Counted from the stretch's first letter, positions 34,830-44,422 are shown. The stretch: 48,681 nt of DNA from Planctomycetota bacterium (GCA_021790385.1 JAJYDW010000027.1:1-48681); one strand, 5' to 3'. The notes: a model not told the origin generated them from the letters alone. Translations and numbers: made by a program.

Positions 34830-35945
34830 ATGAATGATTCGCGCACAGCTATTTTTGATTTGAACCTGCCGGGGCTGGAAAATGAGTTACAGGCGATGGA
34901 CATGCCGCGATTCCGGGCCAAACAGATTTTTCAATGGCTGTTTGAAAAAAGAGCATCCACCTTTGACGCCATGAGTAACATTTCCTTCGCCGATCGGGCC
35001 AGGTTGGCGGCACGTTTCACCATTTTTACGGGGGAGATGGTGCGTCGCCAGCAGGCGACGGATGGCACGGAAAAAGTTCTGCTGCGCTGGCCCGGCGGTG
35101 GCCTTACCGAAACCGTGATGATTCCCTGCGATGATGACTACACAGATGAGTCCGGACGAGCTTTGGTAGCCCATCGGCGAACAGCCTGCCTTTCCACGCA
35201 GGTGGGCTGTCCGGTGGGATGCGCATTTTGTGCCAGCGGGCTGCTGGGGTTTAAAGCCAACCTCACGGTGGGACAGGTCATTGAGCAGGCCGTGCGACTG
35301 ACTCACCAATTGGAACCGCAGCGGCGGCTGACCAACATTGTGTTTATGGGCATGGGTGAACCGCTGGCGAATTTTGAGGTTACGGTTGCCGCAGTCAAAA
35401 TGTTGATGGCACCGGCGGCATTTGGAATCAGCGGGCGAAAGATTACGGTAAGCACGGTGGGGTTGCCGCCGCAGATCAGGCGGCTGGCAGAGGTGGGGGT
35501 TCCGGTAACGCTGGCGATCAGTCTGCACGCACCCAATGACGAACTGCGCAGACAAATTATTCCCTGGGCCAAAGCCATTGCGATGGATGAGATTATTGCC
35601 GCCGGCCAGCATTATTTTCAGACCACCGGGCGCGAGTTGACACTGGAATACATCATGCTCGACGGTCTGAACACGCTTGGCGAACATGCGGATCAATTGG
35701 CCGGTATTGCCAAACGTCTGCGGGCCAATGTGAATTTGATCTACTACAACGAGGTGCCGGATCTGCCGTTTCGACGGCCATCGGGCAATACCATGCTGGC
35801 TTTCCAGCCGCAACTGCGCAGCCGGGGCGTCAATGTCCATGTGCGGCAAAGTCGCGGTCGGGATATCGCCGCAGCCTGCGGCCAGTTGGCCCGACAGGAC
35901 ACGGCGCAGGCGGCTGCAATACCGGCAACCCCTCTAACGCTGTGA
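34830..35945 (+). CDS. rlmN: 23S rRNA/tRNA adenine-C2 methyltransferase RlmN
   Basis: This 371-aa radical SAM enzyme methylates C2 of A2503 in 23S rRNA and A37 of some tRNAs. The iron-sulfur cluster motif CX3CX2C is CPVGCAFC with Cys127, Cys131 and Cys134. The mechanistic cysteines are Cys120 in TACLSTQVGC and the one in DIAAACGQLA near the C-terminus. Other landmarks are FMGMGEPLANFE, STVGLPPQIRRLAE, LAISLHAPND and LIYYNEVP. ATG 34830 gives the usual start; a GTG one codon earlier and another at 34806 are possible. The gene ends convergent with the URO-D-like gene. Confidence 0.96.
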   Translation: MNDSRTAIFDLNLPGLENELQAMDMPRFRAKQIFQWLFEKRASTFDAMSNISFADRARLAARFTIFTGEMVRRQQATDGTEKVLLRWPGGGLTETVMIPCDDDYTDESGRALVAHRRTACLSTQVGCPVGCAFCASGLLGFKANLTVGQVIEQAVRLTHQLEPQRRLTNIVFMGMGEPLANFEVTVAAVKMLMAPAAFGISGRKITVSTVGLPPQIRRLAEVGVPVTLAISLHAPNDELRRQIIPWAKAIAMDEIIAAGQHYFQTTGRELTLEYIMLDGLNTLGEHADQLAGIAKRLRANVNLIYYNEVPDLPFRRPSGNTMLAFQPQLRSRGVNVHVRQSRGRDIAAACGQLARQDTAQAAAIPATPLTL

Positions 35946-36007
35946 GCATCTCTCCCACACCGGCATAGTGGCTGTTGCTTCAAGGGTAGCTGGGATGTGG
36001 GCGACGG

Positions 36008-37147
36008 TTATATCTTCAGCGTGGCTGCGGCGACCCGACGGCCCCAGGGCCACGGCGGTTGGCTGCTGAGTCGCGTACCAGTGACGGGCAGCGTCTGGCT
36101 ATGGGCATAGCCGGCACGAATATTTGCCGGTGGTACTTCCACGCCGGTGACATTGCTGGGGAACACAAACAGGCCGCGACCACCGTCGGTCCAATGATGG
36201 CACCAGTCAATTCCCTCCCGCACATCGTGCGGCGTGCCGAAGGGAAGTTCGCAGGTTACGCTCAAGCCCGAGAAAAACAAAAGTTTTTCACCCACGGTGG
36301 GCCGCTTATCACGAAGCTGGTACGGGTCAATACCTAATTCAAACTGAAAGCCCTGCAAACCGCTGAAACCGCAGGCGAGCATATCGTCAATTAAAGGCCG
36401 CACATCGCCATCGCAATGGCAGATGATGCGCACCTGCTGCTCCACCAGTGGCGCTAGAATCATTTTGACGGTGGGAAAATAGTGCTGCCGCAGAAAATCC
36501 GGCGAAACCATCGGTCCCTGGTTGTTGCACAGGTCCTCACCACAGAACAGCAGTGGCACCAGATCCAGTTCCGTATAAAGCCTGGCCAGAATTTTTGCCT
36601 TTTCGCGGGAATGCAGGCTGCGGACCCGCCAGATTTTGCCCACCGCTTCCGGATACAGCGCACAGGCGGAAAGAAACGCTACGTATCCGAACTGATGGTA
36701 AAGTGGAAAATGGCCTCCGAGATCCCAGAAATTGGCAATGGGTTCCATTCCCAGCCAATCACGCCGGGCATCGAAAAAATATTGGCGAAGCTGTGCTTCC
36801 ACCGCGGCGGCATCAAAGGAAGCCAGAATTTCCCGCTCGGTATCGGGAAGCGTTGCGGCACAGGTGAGAATCGCCTCGGGTTCGATGCCGGCGAACCGGT
36901 GTTCTTCCACAGAGCCGGAGCGGATTTGTTCCGCGTGCTGATGGTAAATAAGCGACACCATGCCGTCCACCCCCATAGCTTTGTGGGCGCGGATGGCGCT
37001 GTGATAAGGATCGGCCAGGTAGGCTTCCAGCGAAATGCCCGCCAGGCTGGCAAGTATGCCGGCTCCGCCGATCCAGCCGCCGATGGAGGGTACATGATCT
37101 ACATCCTGCCCCAGGGCCTGTTGCATGAGGCGACGTTTTGAATCCAT
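36008..37147 (-). CDS. Uroporphyrinogen decarboxylase (URO-D) family protein
   Basis: The 379-aa product has the URO-D superfamily pattern: MDSKRRLMQQALGQDVDHVPS at the N-terminus, VEQQVRIICHCDGDVRPLIDDMLACGFSGLQGFQ in the second half, and EKLLFFSGLSVTCELPFGTPHDVREGIDW near the end. It lacks the arginines expected at the N-terminus of true HemE, so a methyltransferase-like or unknown role is more probable. Start codons 37147 and 37159 are both possible; GGAG fits 37147. It follows the PhyH gene by 20 bases, so the two form an operon, probably under the AraC regulator at 38322. Planctomycetes carry many such paralogues of unknown function. Confidence 0.8.
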   Translation of the reverse strand: MDSKRRLMQQALGQDVDHVPSIGGWIGGAGILASLAGISLEAYLADPYHSAIRAHKAMGVDGMVSLIYHQHAEQIRSGSVEEHRFAGIEPEAILTCAATLPDTEREILASFDAAAVEAQLRQYFFDARRDWLGMEPIANFWDLGGHFPLYHQFGYVAFLSACALYPEAVGKIWRVRSLHSREKAKILARLYTELDLVPLLFCGEDLCNNQGPMVSPDFLRQHYFPTVKMILAPLVEQQVRIICHCDGDVRPLIDDMLACGFSGLQGFQFELGIDPYQLRDKRPTVGEKLLFFSGLSVTCELPFGTPHDVREGIDWCHHWTDGGRGLFVFPSNVTGVEVPPANIRAGYAHSQTLPVTGTRLSSQPPWPWGRRVAAATLKI

Positions 37148-37167
37148 GGGATCGCCCATCTCCGGTT

Positions 37168-38091
37168 TTACACCTTCACCGGAGTGACCGGTTCCGTATT
37201 GGCCTTGCAAAGTCGCAGGTAAACGGCTTTGGGCGGTTTTTCGTAGCCCTTCCAGGCATACGGGTCGATTCCCGCTACTGGCTGCACTTCGCGCCGGTCG
37301 GCGTTGGCGGGGGTTTCGCCTTGACGAACCTGCCATGGCAGCAACGACCAGGCATTCATGTAATGGTTGACTAATGCCCGGCGATAAATATTGCTGCGGT
37401 TTTTCTTGGACCGATGCAGTAGATACCCGTTAAAAAACACCACCCCGCCGGCTTTGACTTCCACGGGGATTTCGGCGGCATCATCAAATCCGTAGCTTTC
37501 GGGGCTACTGTCGAACTCATCCGGGTTGCCATGAGGTCTTTGCGGATACAACATTCCGGAGCGGTGCGAACCCGGCAGAACCCACAGACATCCGTTGGCA
37601 ACAGTTGCATCATCGATGGCGGTCCACGCGCCGATCAGCGATCGATCACGCGTAGGAATGTATATTTCATCCTGATGCCAGGCCTGCCCCTGAAATCCAG
37701 GTGGTTTCACAAATAGCATGGATTGCATGCACTTCACACTTCCATCCCAGTGGGCCAGGTGGGCGGCGGTAATCTGGCTCAATATGCCGCATATCTGGGC
37801 ATCGCGCACGTGCGCTTCGATAACCGGACTGAGGAAGTGCGGCTGATGAATGCATAGTACTTTATGCAGGACTTCCGTCGGATCGGAATGTGGCGGCAGC
37901 GATTGCAGCCCCTCGCACGGATATTTTCCACAGGCGATATCGGCGGCTTCGGTTTTAAGTTTTTCCACCTGCCTGGAACCGACAAGGTCCGGGATTACCA
38001 GAAAGCCGTCATCCACAAATGATTTAATCTGGGCCGCAGTGAGCGGCTGGGGCACATTGATTGGTAAACTGGACTTGAGTTGGGTAAACAT
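37168..38091 (-). CDS. Phytanoyl-CoA dioxygenase (PhyH) family protein
   Basis: The 307-aa product is an iron(II)/2-oxoglutarate dioxygenase. The metal-binding triad is His139 and Asp141 in AWHQDE and His226 in LLHRSKKN; an arginine for 2-oxoglutarate is at 237-238 (YRRAL). The N-terminus reads LTAAQIKSFVDDGFLVIPDL, typical for the family. Substrates in bacteria range from lipids to small secondary compounds and phosphonates. It is first of a two-gene operon with the URO-D-like gene and is divergent from an AraC regulator across 230 bases. Confidence 0.87.
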   Translation of the reverse strand: MFTQLKSSLPINVPQPLTAAQIKSFVDDGFLVIPDLVGSRQVEKLKTEAADIACGKYPCEGLQSLPPHSDPTEVLHKVLCIHQPHFLSPVIEAHVRDAQICGILSQITAAHLAHWDGSVKCMQSMLFVKPPGFQGQAWHQDEIYIPTRDRSLIGAWTAIDDATVANGCLWVLPGSHRSGMLYPQRPHGNPDEFDSSPESYGFDDAAEIPVEVKAGGVVFFNGYLLHRSKKNRSNIYRRALVNHYMNAWSLLPWQVRQGETPANADRREVQPVAGIDPYAWKGYEKPPKAVYLRLCKANTEPVTPVKV

Positions 38092-38321
38092 GGTTGCTGT
38101 CCTTTAGTAAAAATCAGTATCCCCGCCTGCTAAAGTAGCTCAACACAAACCACCGGCGCACGATTACCTTATAATCGCAGGGGGCTGAGATTGAAATATC
38201 CAGCAGTTGCATTAAGATGTCTAAAAGTTGCGCATATGATGAAATTCTGTCGGCGGTATTGGCACGGGAAATTGGTCCGTTGATGTTGATCTCATTGGCG
38301 CACAAGTGCGGATAAAAATAG

Positions 38322-39143
38322 ATGGCAAGCAACAGAGTCAATGTTATGGAAATATCCTGTCTGTATGGAGGCAGGGCCGAATATCCCGCCGGAGCCAGCC
38401 TGGGGCCGCGCCGCATGACCGATTATGAACTTGTCTGGATTATGCGCGGAAATATTCGGTATCAGCATAACCATACTGTTCTTGATGCCCCGCCGGGCAG
38501 CATTATTCTTTCCCGCCCGGGTGTGCAGGAGCATTATGTCTGGGATCCGCAAGGCATCACCCATCATGCTTATTTTCATTTTGAATTCAAAAGTATTCCA
38601 GCCGCTTTCGGCCCGCCCGCCGATTGGCCGGTGATGCAGGTCATGCCTGATGGCGATATCATCCGCCCTCTTTTTGAAACGCTGGTGGTGGCCCTGGAAT
38701 CTTCGCGGAGTCCATCGATTACTTGGATCAAATTGGCGGAAACGATTGTGGCCGCCTTTATCGCCGGTCCTTTACAGCGTCAGCCTGGGGCCATGGTTCA
38801 ACTGCCACCACCGGTCCGGTTGGCCATGGAATGGGCAAAGCAGGCCTTGGAGGTGGATGGTCGTCGCCGCATCCGTCTGCAGGATATGGCACAGGCTGCT
38901 TTGGTGGATCCCAAACATCTTTGCCGGCTGTTTCGTCAGGCCGGCGGCAAAGGTCCGATGCACAGTGTGTTGGAATTGCGGCTCCATCGGGCCAAAAGTT
39001 TGCTGGAACGGACCAATTTTAAGGTGGCGCGCATTGCCGATCTCTGTGGCTTTGCCAACGCCTACCACTTTTCCCGCAGGTTCTCGGGCCACTTTGGCTT
39101 GTCCCCGCGTGCCGTGCGAAACCATATTGCCAGACGCGACTGA
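38322..39143 (+). CDS. AraC-family transcriptional regulator
   Basis: The 273-aa product has an N-terminal cupin-like sensor domain (DYELVWIMRGNIRYQHN, PPGSIILSRPG, THHAYFHFEF) and a C-terminal double helix-turn-helix (about 165-270) with PKHLCRLFRQAGGKGPMHSVLELRLHRAK and VARIADLCGFANAYHFSRRFSGHFGLSPRAVR. This is the standard XylS/AraC form, usually a ligand-responsive activator. ATG 38322 was chosen; ATG 38346 is an alternative. It is divergent from the PhyH/URO-D operon, its probable target. A terminator lies about 160 bases downstream. Confidence 0.92.
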   Translation: MASNRVNVMEISCLYGGRAEYPAGASLGPRRMTDYELVWIMRGNIRYQHNHTVLDAPPGSIILSRPGVQEHYVWDPQGITHHAYFHFEFKSIPAAFGPPADWPVMQVMPDGDIIRPLFETLVVALESSRSPSITWIKLAETIVAAFIAGPLQRQPGAMVQLPPPVRLAMEWAKQALEVDGRRRIRLQDMAQAALVDPKHLCRLFRQAGGKGPMHSVLELRLHRAKSLLERTNFKVARIADLCGFANAYHFSRRFSGHFGLSPRAVRNHIARRD

Positions 39144-39299
39144 TTCGGCCATGGTAAAAGTTCACAGGGTGAATCGGCCAGTGGGCTGGCGTTGTCGGCT
39201 CAATGGCTATGAAGGCCGCAAAATAAACCGTGGGAATACGTGGATTGGCGGGTGTGAAGTTGACGGAAAATCGCGTAGGATCGTCTGCCGGGAAGCTAA

Positions 39300-39344
39300 G
39301 GTAAAGCTCCTTTACCTTATCTAAAGATAAAGCAACTTTTTTTT
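39300..39344 (+). terminator. Rho-independent terminator after the AraC gene
   Basis: GGTAAAG-ctc-CTTTACC (39300-39316) is followed by a second small stem (TTATCT/AGATAA) and a run of eight T near 39337-39344. It lies 157 bases after the AraC stop. Confidence 0.6.
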
Positions 39345-39683
39345 ATTTATAGAGATTGTCAAATTTACGGTGCATATTGGTTAAAACCAAAGACAGGAGC
39401 AGCGCTGGGCGGGTACATGGCTTTGAAGGAGCGACGGCGTAAGGCCAAAAACTTGGCGGTATGTGGCACGAGCGATCATGGCCAAGGCTGGGTATTATTA
39501 AAATATTTGGAATGTGGCATACCGACGGTTGGGCGGTTGGCATCATGGAGCACCGCGTATTTGACGTCGACACACGCTTCGGCGTAAGGTGATGAGTTGT
39601 TGGATGAGTCGGGAACTTGCAATGGGGGCAGGGTGTTCGGTAGCCGTTAGACCGAGAAAAATGGGCTTGCAGAGGTTTTAACC
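39345..39683. other. Intergenic region without recognised content
   Basis: About 340 bases between the AraC terminator and the lipoprotein gene. A minus-strand open frame of 76 codons (39343-39573) shows no family and no ribosome binding site, and I do not call it. Confidence 0.35.
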
Positions 39684-40031
39684 ATGTGTCCAGTGGTAAA
39701 AAGTTGGAAACTCTTAATTTTTCTGGGTGCGATGGCCGTGTTGAGCGGCTGCACCCATTTAGCGGGCATTGTAGTAAGCGAAGAGACCGGCCGGCCGGTG
39801 GCGCATGCGGAATTTTCCGTAGGCCAACCTGGAGAAGTTGCGGCCACTAGCCGACATTACAGCCGCGCGAATGGAAAATTCGATTTTTACATTGACAGCT
39901 TGGATCAAGACAATCTATGGGTGTGGTCTGGCCGAGGGGACCCAGCGGTAGAGGCTATACACATAAATCCCGGCGATATTTCCACACGAATGCGTATATT
40001 ATTGCCCGACAATAGCGGGCATTTTCGGTGA
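39684..40031 (+). CDS. Small lipoprotein with carboxypeptidase-regulatory-like domain
   Basis: The 115-aa product has a lipoprotein signal peptide ending in the lipobox LSGC, with Cys23 as the lipid-attachment site. The mature part starts GIVVSEETGRPVAHAEFSV and has SRANGKFDFYI, the pattern of a carboxypeptidase-regulatory-like (CnaB-type) beta-sandwich. Such domains are structural. Asp or Ser does not follow the Cys directly (Thr does), so outer-membrane transfer is possible by the usual rule. AGAGG lies a few bases before the ATG. No operon partner is obvious. Confidence 0.75.
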   Translation: MCPVVKSWKLLIFLGAMAVLSGCTHLAGIVVSEETGRPVAHAEFSVGQPGEVAATSRHYSRANGKFDFYIDSLDQDNLWVWSGRGDPAVEAIHINPGDISTRMRILLPDNSGHFR

Positions 40032-40549
40032 ATCTGGGCTGGCGAAACACACTTCAGCGGAAGGTTGGTCTTGACCGATGAAGGCATAGTGAGAGCAATT
40101 TTGTGAGGGATAGGGCGAACGTCCTATAATACAATCTTGCAAATTTTCTCAAGTTTCGGCTACACATTTGGTGTAGCCACTGTATAAAATATATAAGGTC
40201 TGATTCTTTGTGATCGGATCGAAGTTATGCTGATCCGCATCTGCGGTTGCCGCCGGGCAGGTTAAAAATAAAAGGCCGGGCGGCGGGATGCGGTTTGGCG
40301 GCAAAAGTGGGTTTTGCCAAACGGTTTTGAGATCTGGACATTTCGATCTACGGAAGGATTTTCTCGGATCGAATTGATGCAGGTCTGCCGGCTTTGCCTT
40401 CGCATGCAGGTCGGCATTGGAACCGGCTGACGGGATGGCGGGAGCCTTTGCACCGGCAGGCGTGATGATTCCAGCTTGTCGGCGATACTGCTCGCGAATG
40501 AAAAGCAATTACGCGAGAATGGTCTGTGGGTAAATTTCAGGAGCGTACC
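40032..40549. other. Intergenic region with a hairpin
   Basis: About 518 bases before the subtilase-like gene. It contains a perfect 8-bp stem GGCTACAC/GTGTAGCC (40158-40178) without a clear T-run on either strand, then an AT-rich stretch (TATAAAATATATAAGG, 40183-40198). A minus-strand frame of 119 codons (40149-40508) shows no recognisable family and is not called. Confidence 0.4.
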
Positions 40550-42208
40550 ATGTTGGCGTATTCAAGCTTCAATAAAGCAATTACAGGTTCACGCCGGTCA
40601 TCCCGACTGGCCTTATTGGCGGTGGCGGTTTTTTCCGTGCCGCCGGTGCTGGCTGCAACACCCGCAGCCCAAGCCGCCGCCGATGCATCCATCTTAAATC
40701 AGATTGGTGTTACACAACTGGCGGCTACGCATCCCAATTTGACCGGCGCAGACGTGGTGGTGGCTCAGGTGGAGGCAGGTGGTAATAATTTTGAAGTAAA
40801 TCCGGCCGCAGTAGACCAGCCAAGCAATGGATTTTTAACTTATATCGGCTCCAATGGTGCCGCCAGCGCCACGTATAGCAGCGCTGATGTATCCGGCCAT
40901 GCTGGTATGGTGGGCAATTTCTTTTACGGCGGCGGAGGCTACGGTGTGGCGCCGGGTGTAGAGCACGTATATAACTATAATTCCAGTTATTTTCTTACGG
41001 ATATTGTGGGTGGCAACAACAATAATATGCCGGTGCTGCCGGCAACATCCATCGCAGACCCGGTGGCGAACCCCACGCAGGCCATGGCCAATGGCGATGC
41101 ACCGCCGATTCCGGCCAGGGTGGTAAACCAGAGCTTTATCATTACACCCTCGGCCGACGCACCCTTGGTGCCGGTTCCCGAAAGTTATTACAATATTGAA
41201 TACGACAATTACACCGACCTCTACGGCACCATTTTTGTCTCCGGTGTGGGAGATGGTACGTACACCCAGACATTTCCGAACAGCCAGATTAATCCTCCGG
41301 CTACGGCGTACAATTCCATTGCTGTGGGGGCATACGGCGGCCAGACCGGCGTGGGACCTACCACCGATGGCCGTTCCAAGCCGGATATTGTGGCTCCAGG
41401 CAGTGCCACCAGTTTTTCGACGCCACTGGTATCCGGGGCAGCGGCCCTGCTGGTGCAGGCCGGCAACATCGGCACAGGCTACAGCGCCGCTGACGGTCTT
41501 ACGCCGTCTACGTACGCTACCGCCGCCACAGATGAGCGTACCATCAAGGCGCTCTTGCTCAACGGCGCGGTCAAACCGGTGGGTTGGTCACAGACGTACA
41601 CCAATGCATTTGGTGGAACGCAAACCGGACCGCTGGATCCGCGTTACGGGGCTGGCGTGCTGAATGTTTACAATTCGTATCAGCAGTTGGCGACGGGACG
41701 CGAAGCTCCCACCAGCACGGGTGCTAATGTCGGCGGCATGGCGGAAAAATCGGCAACCGGATGGGACTTTAATGCCATTTCCACGGCCGGCCAGGCCAAC
41801 ACCTACGACTTTAACCTGGCCCCTGTGTCTCCCGGTTCCTCTTATACGCTTACCGCCACCTTGGTGTGGAATGTGGGTTTGACCCCTTATAACGGTACCC
41901 AATCACTGAACAACCTGGAGTTGCAGTTGTATGGCCCCAATGGAGAGTTGATTAGCTCCAGCGCGAGCTTGGTGGACAATGTACAGGAACTTTATCTGCA
42001 GAATCTTTCCGCGGGCCAATACAATCTGGTGGTGACCGGCATTCCGGGCGGCGTGTTTGGGGCCGCCACACCATACGCCTTGGCATTTAATTTCCAGGAT
42101 CCCACGGGACCGAGCGTGCCGGAACCTTCCGTGCTGGCTTTGCTGGCTGCGGGTTTGGCACTGCCGCTGCTCAAGCGACTACGTAGGAAGAGCGAGCCGC
42201 AGTCTTAG
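40550..42208 (+). CDS. PEP-CTERM anchored subtilase-like (S8) protein
   Basis: The 552-aa product has a signal peptide (about 15-42), an S8-like domain and a C-terminal PEP-CTERM signal (VPEPS, a hydrophobic helix, then RLRRK). In the S8 domain the histidine is His117 in VSGHAGMVG, the oxyanion Asn is near 193 (VNQSF), and the serine is Ser288 in SATSFSTPLVSGAAALL. The normal aspartate position holds Glu75 (VVVAQVEAGG instead of a DTG or DSG). A jelly-roll-type beta domain follows (about 400-520). PEP-CTERM signals direct sorting to the cell surface by exosortase. ATG 40550 has AGGAG 7 bases upstream. Activity is uncertain. Confidence 0.82.
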   Translation: MLAYSSFNKAITGSRRSSRLALLAVAVFSVPPVLAATPAAQAAADASILNQIGVTQLAATHPNLTGADVVVAQVEAGGNNFEVNPAAVDQPSNGFLTYIGSNGAASATYSSADVSGHAGMVGNFFYGGGGYGVAPGVEHVYNYNSSYFLTDIVGGNNNNMPVLPATSIADPVANPTQAMANGDAPPIPARVVNQSFIITPSADAPLVPVPESYYNIEYDNYTDLYGTIFVSGVGDGTYTQTFPNSQINPPATAYNSIAVGAYGGQTGVGPTTDGRSKPDIVAPGSATSFSTPLVSGAAALLVQAGNIGTGYSAADGLTPSTYATAATDERTIKALLLNGAVKPVGWSQTYTNAFGGTQTGPLDPRYGAGVLNVYNSYQQLATGREAPTSTGANVGGMAEKSATGWDFNAISTAGQANTYDFNLAPVSPGSSYTLTATLVWNVGLTPYNGTQSLNNLELQLYGPNGELISSSASLVDNVQELYLQNLSAGQYNLVVTGIPGGVFGAATPYALAFNFQDPTGPSVPEPSVLALLAAGLALPLLKRLRRKSEPQS

Positions 42209-42225
42209 AGTTCCACTTCTGTCGG

Positions 42226-43539
42226 TTAAAATCTAAAATAGAGCACCGCCAGGGCTGTGGTGATCAGCGCCAGTGGAAAACCGACCTTGAGGTATTCTGT
42301 AAAGGAAAGTCGAATGGAATGGCGGGCACTTTGCTCGGCCACAATTAAATTGGCAATGGAACCGAGCAGCGTTAAATTGCCGGCAAATGTGCTTACCACG
42401 GCCAGCAGATACCAGAGTGTGGCTGCGTGCAGGGGAATGGCGGGCTTCAGCAGCAGCACCGCAGGAACGTTGCTGGTTATGTTGGAAAGCACCAGCGTAA
42501 CGGCAGTCAGCGGCCCGTGCGATTGTAAATTAACGCCATGGGTTTTCAGGGCGTGCATAGTCGGCCCAAGCAGTTCGTGAACCTGGGCATCGCCGATCAC
42601 AATAAAGAGGCCGACAAACAGCAAAATCAAATTCCAATCCACCATGGCAAACAGATCTCGGGGGCTGGTTTTCCGCGACACCAGCACCAGGCCGGCTGCC
42701 GCCAGAGCGGCAATGGGCCTGGGCATGGAAATAATATTGCCGAAAATCATCGCCACCAGCAGCATCCCCATGATCAACAGGCATTTGGTTACCATGGGCC
42801 ATTGCACAGCGGGGGCCGGTGCCGGCAGGTCTGGAGCTTCGGGCGGGTCATCCATGGCCAGGGCGGCATTATTCGTTGGCGATGGTGTAATTATGGCGGG
42901 ATGAAATATGCGCCGGCGATAGACCAGTGCCACCCCGAATACGTTTAAGATCAGGCTGGCGAGGATCAAGGGCAAAACCGCCAGGGTATAGCCGGCAAAT
43001 GATAGATGCCCGGATTCACCGATCAACATATTTTGTGGATTGCCGATGATAGTTGCCGCCGACCCGATGTTGGCTCCGGTGGCCAGGGCCATCAGGTACG
43101 GAACCGGATCCCTCCCCGCCCGTTTGAACGCTACCACAATCACCGGTGCAAAAATCAGGCAAATCACATCGTTGGCAAACAGGGCGGAAAGAAAGGCTGC
43201 GGTTCCGACGACGGCGATCAATAAAGTCCACGGTCGATCGGCAGCGGAAATAATTTTGTTGACCACAAAATGGTAAAAGCCCGCCAGACGCAACTGGGCG
43301 GAAATGACCATCAGGCTGATCAGCAAAGCCAGCGTGCCAAAATCAATCTGCTCCATGGCTGCGGAAAAGCTCATCCGGTGAAACAGCAGGATGGCGATGG
43401 CTCCGAGCATGGCAATGCTGCTGCGGTCCAGCCGGGTGCCGGGAATGGTGCCCAGCGCCAGGCCGACATACGTGAGTGTAAAAATGATCACGTCCGGTGA
43501 GGTCAGCACGTGGATCGCCGCAAGGATGAAATGATTCAA
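42226..43539 (-). CDS. ArsB/NhaD/CitM-type anion or proton antiporter
   Basis: The 437-aa product has about 11-12 membrane helices and fits the ion transporter superfamily. Landmarks are LSALFANDVICLIFAPVIVV (the conserved Asn/Asp helix), ALATGANIGSAATIIGNPQNMLIG, and in the second half VLSNITSNVPAVLLLKP and STFAGNLTLLGSIANLIVAE. Such proteins carry arsenite, citrate, sulfate or Na+/H+. The start is a TTG at 43539, supported by GGGAGG just upstream and by a GTG at the same place in the decayed copy at 45039. A soluble Pro/Ala-rich loop lies near residue 230. Substrate unknown. The 5' end and upstream region are duplicated at 44878-45190. Confidence 0.88.
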   Translation of the reverse strand: MNHFILAAIHVLTSPDVIIFTLTYVGLALGTIPGTRLDRSSIAMLGAIAILLFHRMSFSAAMEQIDFGTLALLISLMVISAQLRLAGFYHFVVNKIISAADRPWTLLIAVVGTAAFLSALFANDVICLIFAPVIVVAFKRAGRDPVPYLMALATGANIGSAATIIGNPQNMLIGESGHLSFAGYTLAVLPLILASLILNVFGVALVYRRRIFHPAIITPSPTNNAALAMDDPPEAPDLPAPAPAVQWPMVTKCLLIMGMLLVAMIFGNIISMPRPIAALAAAGLVLVSRKTSPRDLFAMVDWNLILLFVGLFIVIGDAQVHELLGPTMHALKTHGVNLQSHGPLTAVTLVLSNITSNVPAVLLLKPAIPLHAATLWYLLAVVSTFAGNLTLLGSIANLIVAEQSARHSIRLSFTEYLKVGFPLALITTALAVLYFRF

Positions 43540-43695
43540 TCGCCGCCTCCCGCAAAGGTAGAGCGATCTGGCTGCCGCAGGCTTGGCCGAGCATGGTGTC
43601 CGGAGCCGGGTTTGGCTTTCGGTAAGTCAACGTCCATGGGGGAATCATAAAAACACGGAGCCTAAATGGGAAGGGAGCGGGAATTTGCCATGTGC
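43377..43695. repeat. Duplicated block, copy 1 (transporter 5' end and upstream)
   Basis: This block matches 44878-45190. Similarity is high by eye over the first 165 bases (codons 1-55 of the transporter) and weaker but still visible upstream (for example AATCATAAAAACAC in both). The two copies are in the same orientation, about 1.5 kb apart, with the RAYT gene and REP array between them. Confidence 0.8.
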
Positions 43696-43768
43696 AAAGT
43701 GAACCGACAAATGACCCATGGCGCGGATTGGCTTCCGGCTTGGCCGGCTGGCGGCTAACGTGGTAGGC

Positions 43769-44422
43769 ATGCTTGCCGGGAACCCGATTGTCATCGCGTA
43801 TCATCTCATCTGGACGCTTTACGGCTGATGGCTGCCCAATGATCCGCGGGGCAGTGGGTCTCAGCGCATTGCCGCAGACCTTCTGACGGAGCTGGGCCAA
43901 CTGCACTACGGACACAAGGAGGTTCAGCCACCGTCACATGCGGTGCGGGAATTTTACGATCGCGCTGCTGGACGCTTGAAACATCCGTTGCTGGCCTTTG
44001 ACACCACGCAAGTGGCGATGGTCGGGCAGGCGATTGGCGGGGCCGTTGTCCAGCGGGGATACACCTGTTACGCTTGTGCGGTCATGGGCGACCACGTGCA
44101 TCTGCTCATCCGCAGGCACCGCGACCAGGCGGAAACGATGATTGAATCGCTGCAAGGGCTAAGCCGCAAGCGGATGATTGATGCGGCGATCCGCCCCGCG
44201 GATCATCCGTGCTGGACGCTGGGCGGGTGGAAAGTTTTTCTTGATCATCCCGATGAGGTTGTGCGGACGATTCGTTATATTGAACGCAACCCGCCGGCGC
44301 GGCATTGGTCGGCCCAGCGCTGGCCGTTTGTGAAAACGTACGACCGCTGGCCGCTGCACCCGGGTCACAGTCCCAGTTCGCCGTACGCCCGCGCGCTGCG
44401 CGCGGCGGGCCGTTATCCATAA
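43769..44422 (+). pseudogene. REP-associated (IS200-like, Y1/HUH) transposase with in-frame TGA
   Basis: From ATG 43769 the frame reads MLAGNPIVIAYHLIWTLYG, then TGA at 43826-43828, then WLPNDPRGS and onward without a break to 44422. The family has YGxWLPxDPRGS here, so one codon (probably TGG) became TGA. The HUH motif is present as GDHVHLLI, followed by YIERNP. If translation began at ATG 43943 a 159-aa product would keep the HUH motif but lose the N-terminal strand. Such RAYT proteins cut and spread REP palindromes as single-stranded DNA. The stop codon touches the first unit of the REP array at 44421. Confidence 0.85.

Noticed and set aside
40149..40508. A 119-codon minus-strand frame
   Set aside because: It is Pro-rich, has no ribosome binding site and no family resemblance.
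43826..43828. TGA read as tryptophan or selenocysteine in the RAYT gene
   Set aside because: Other genes in the window end normally with TGA (for example acyP and rlmN), and no SECIS-like element or selenocysteine machinery is seen; a nonsense mutation is simpler.
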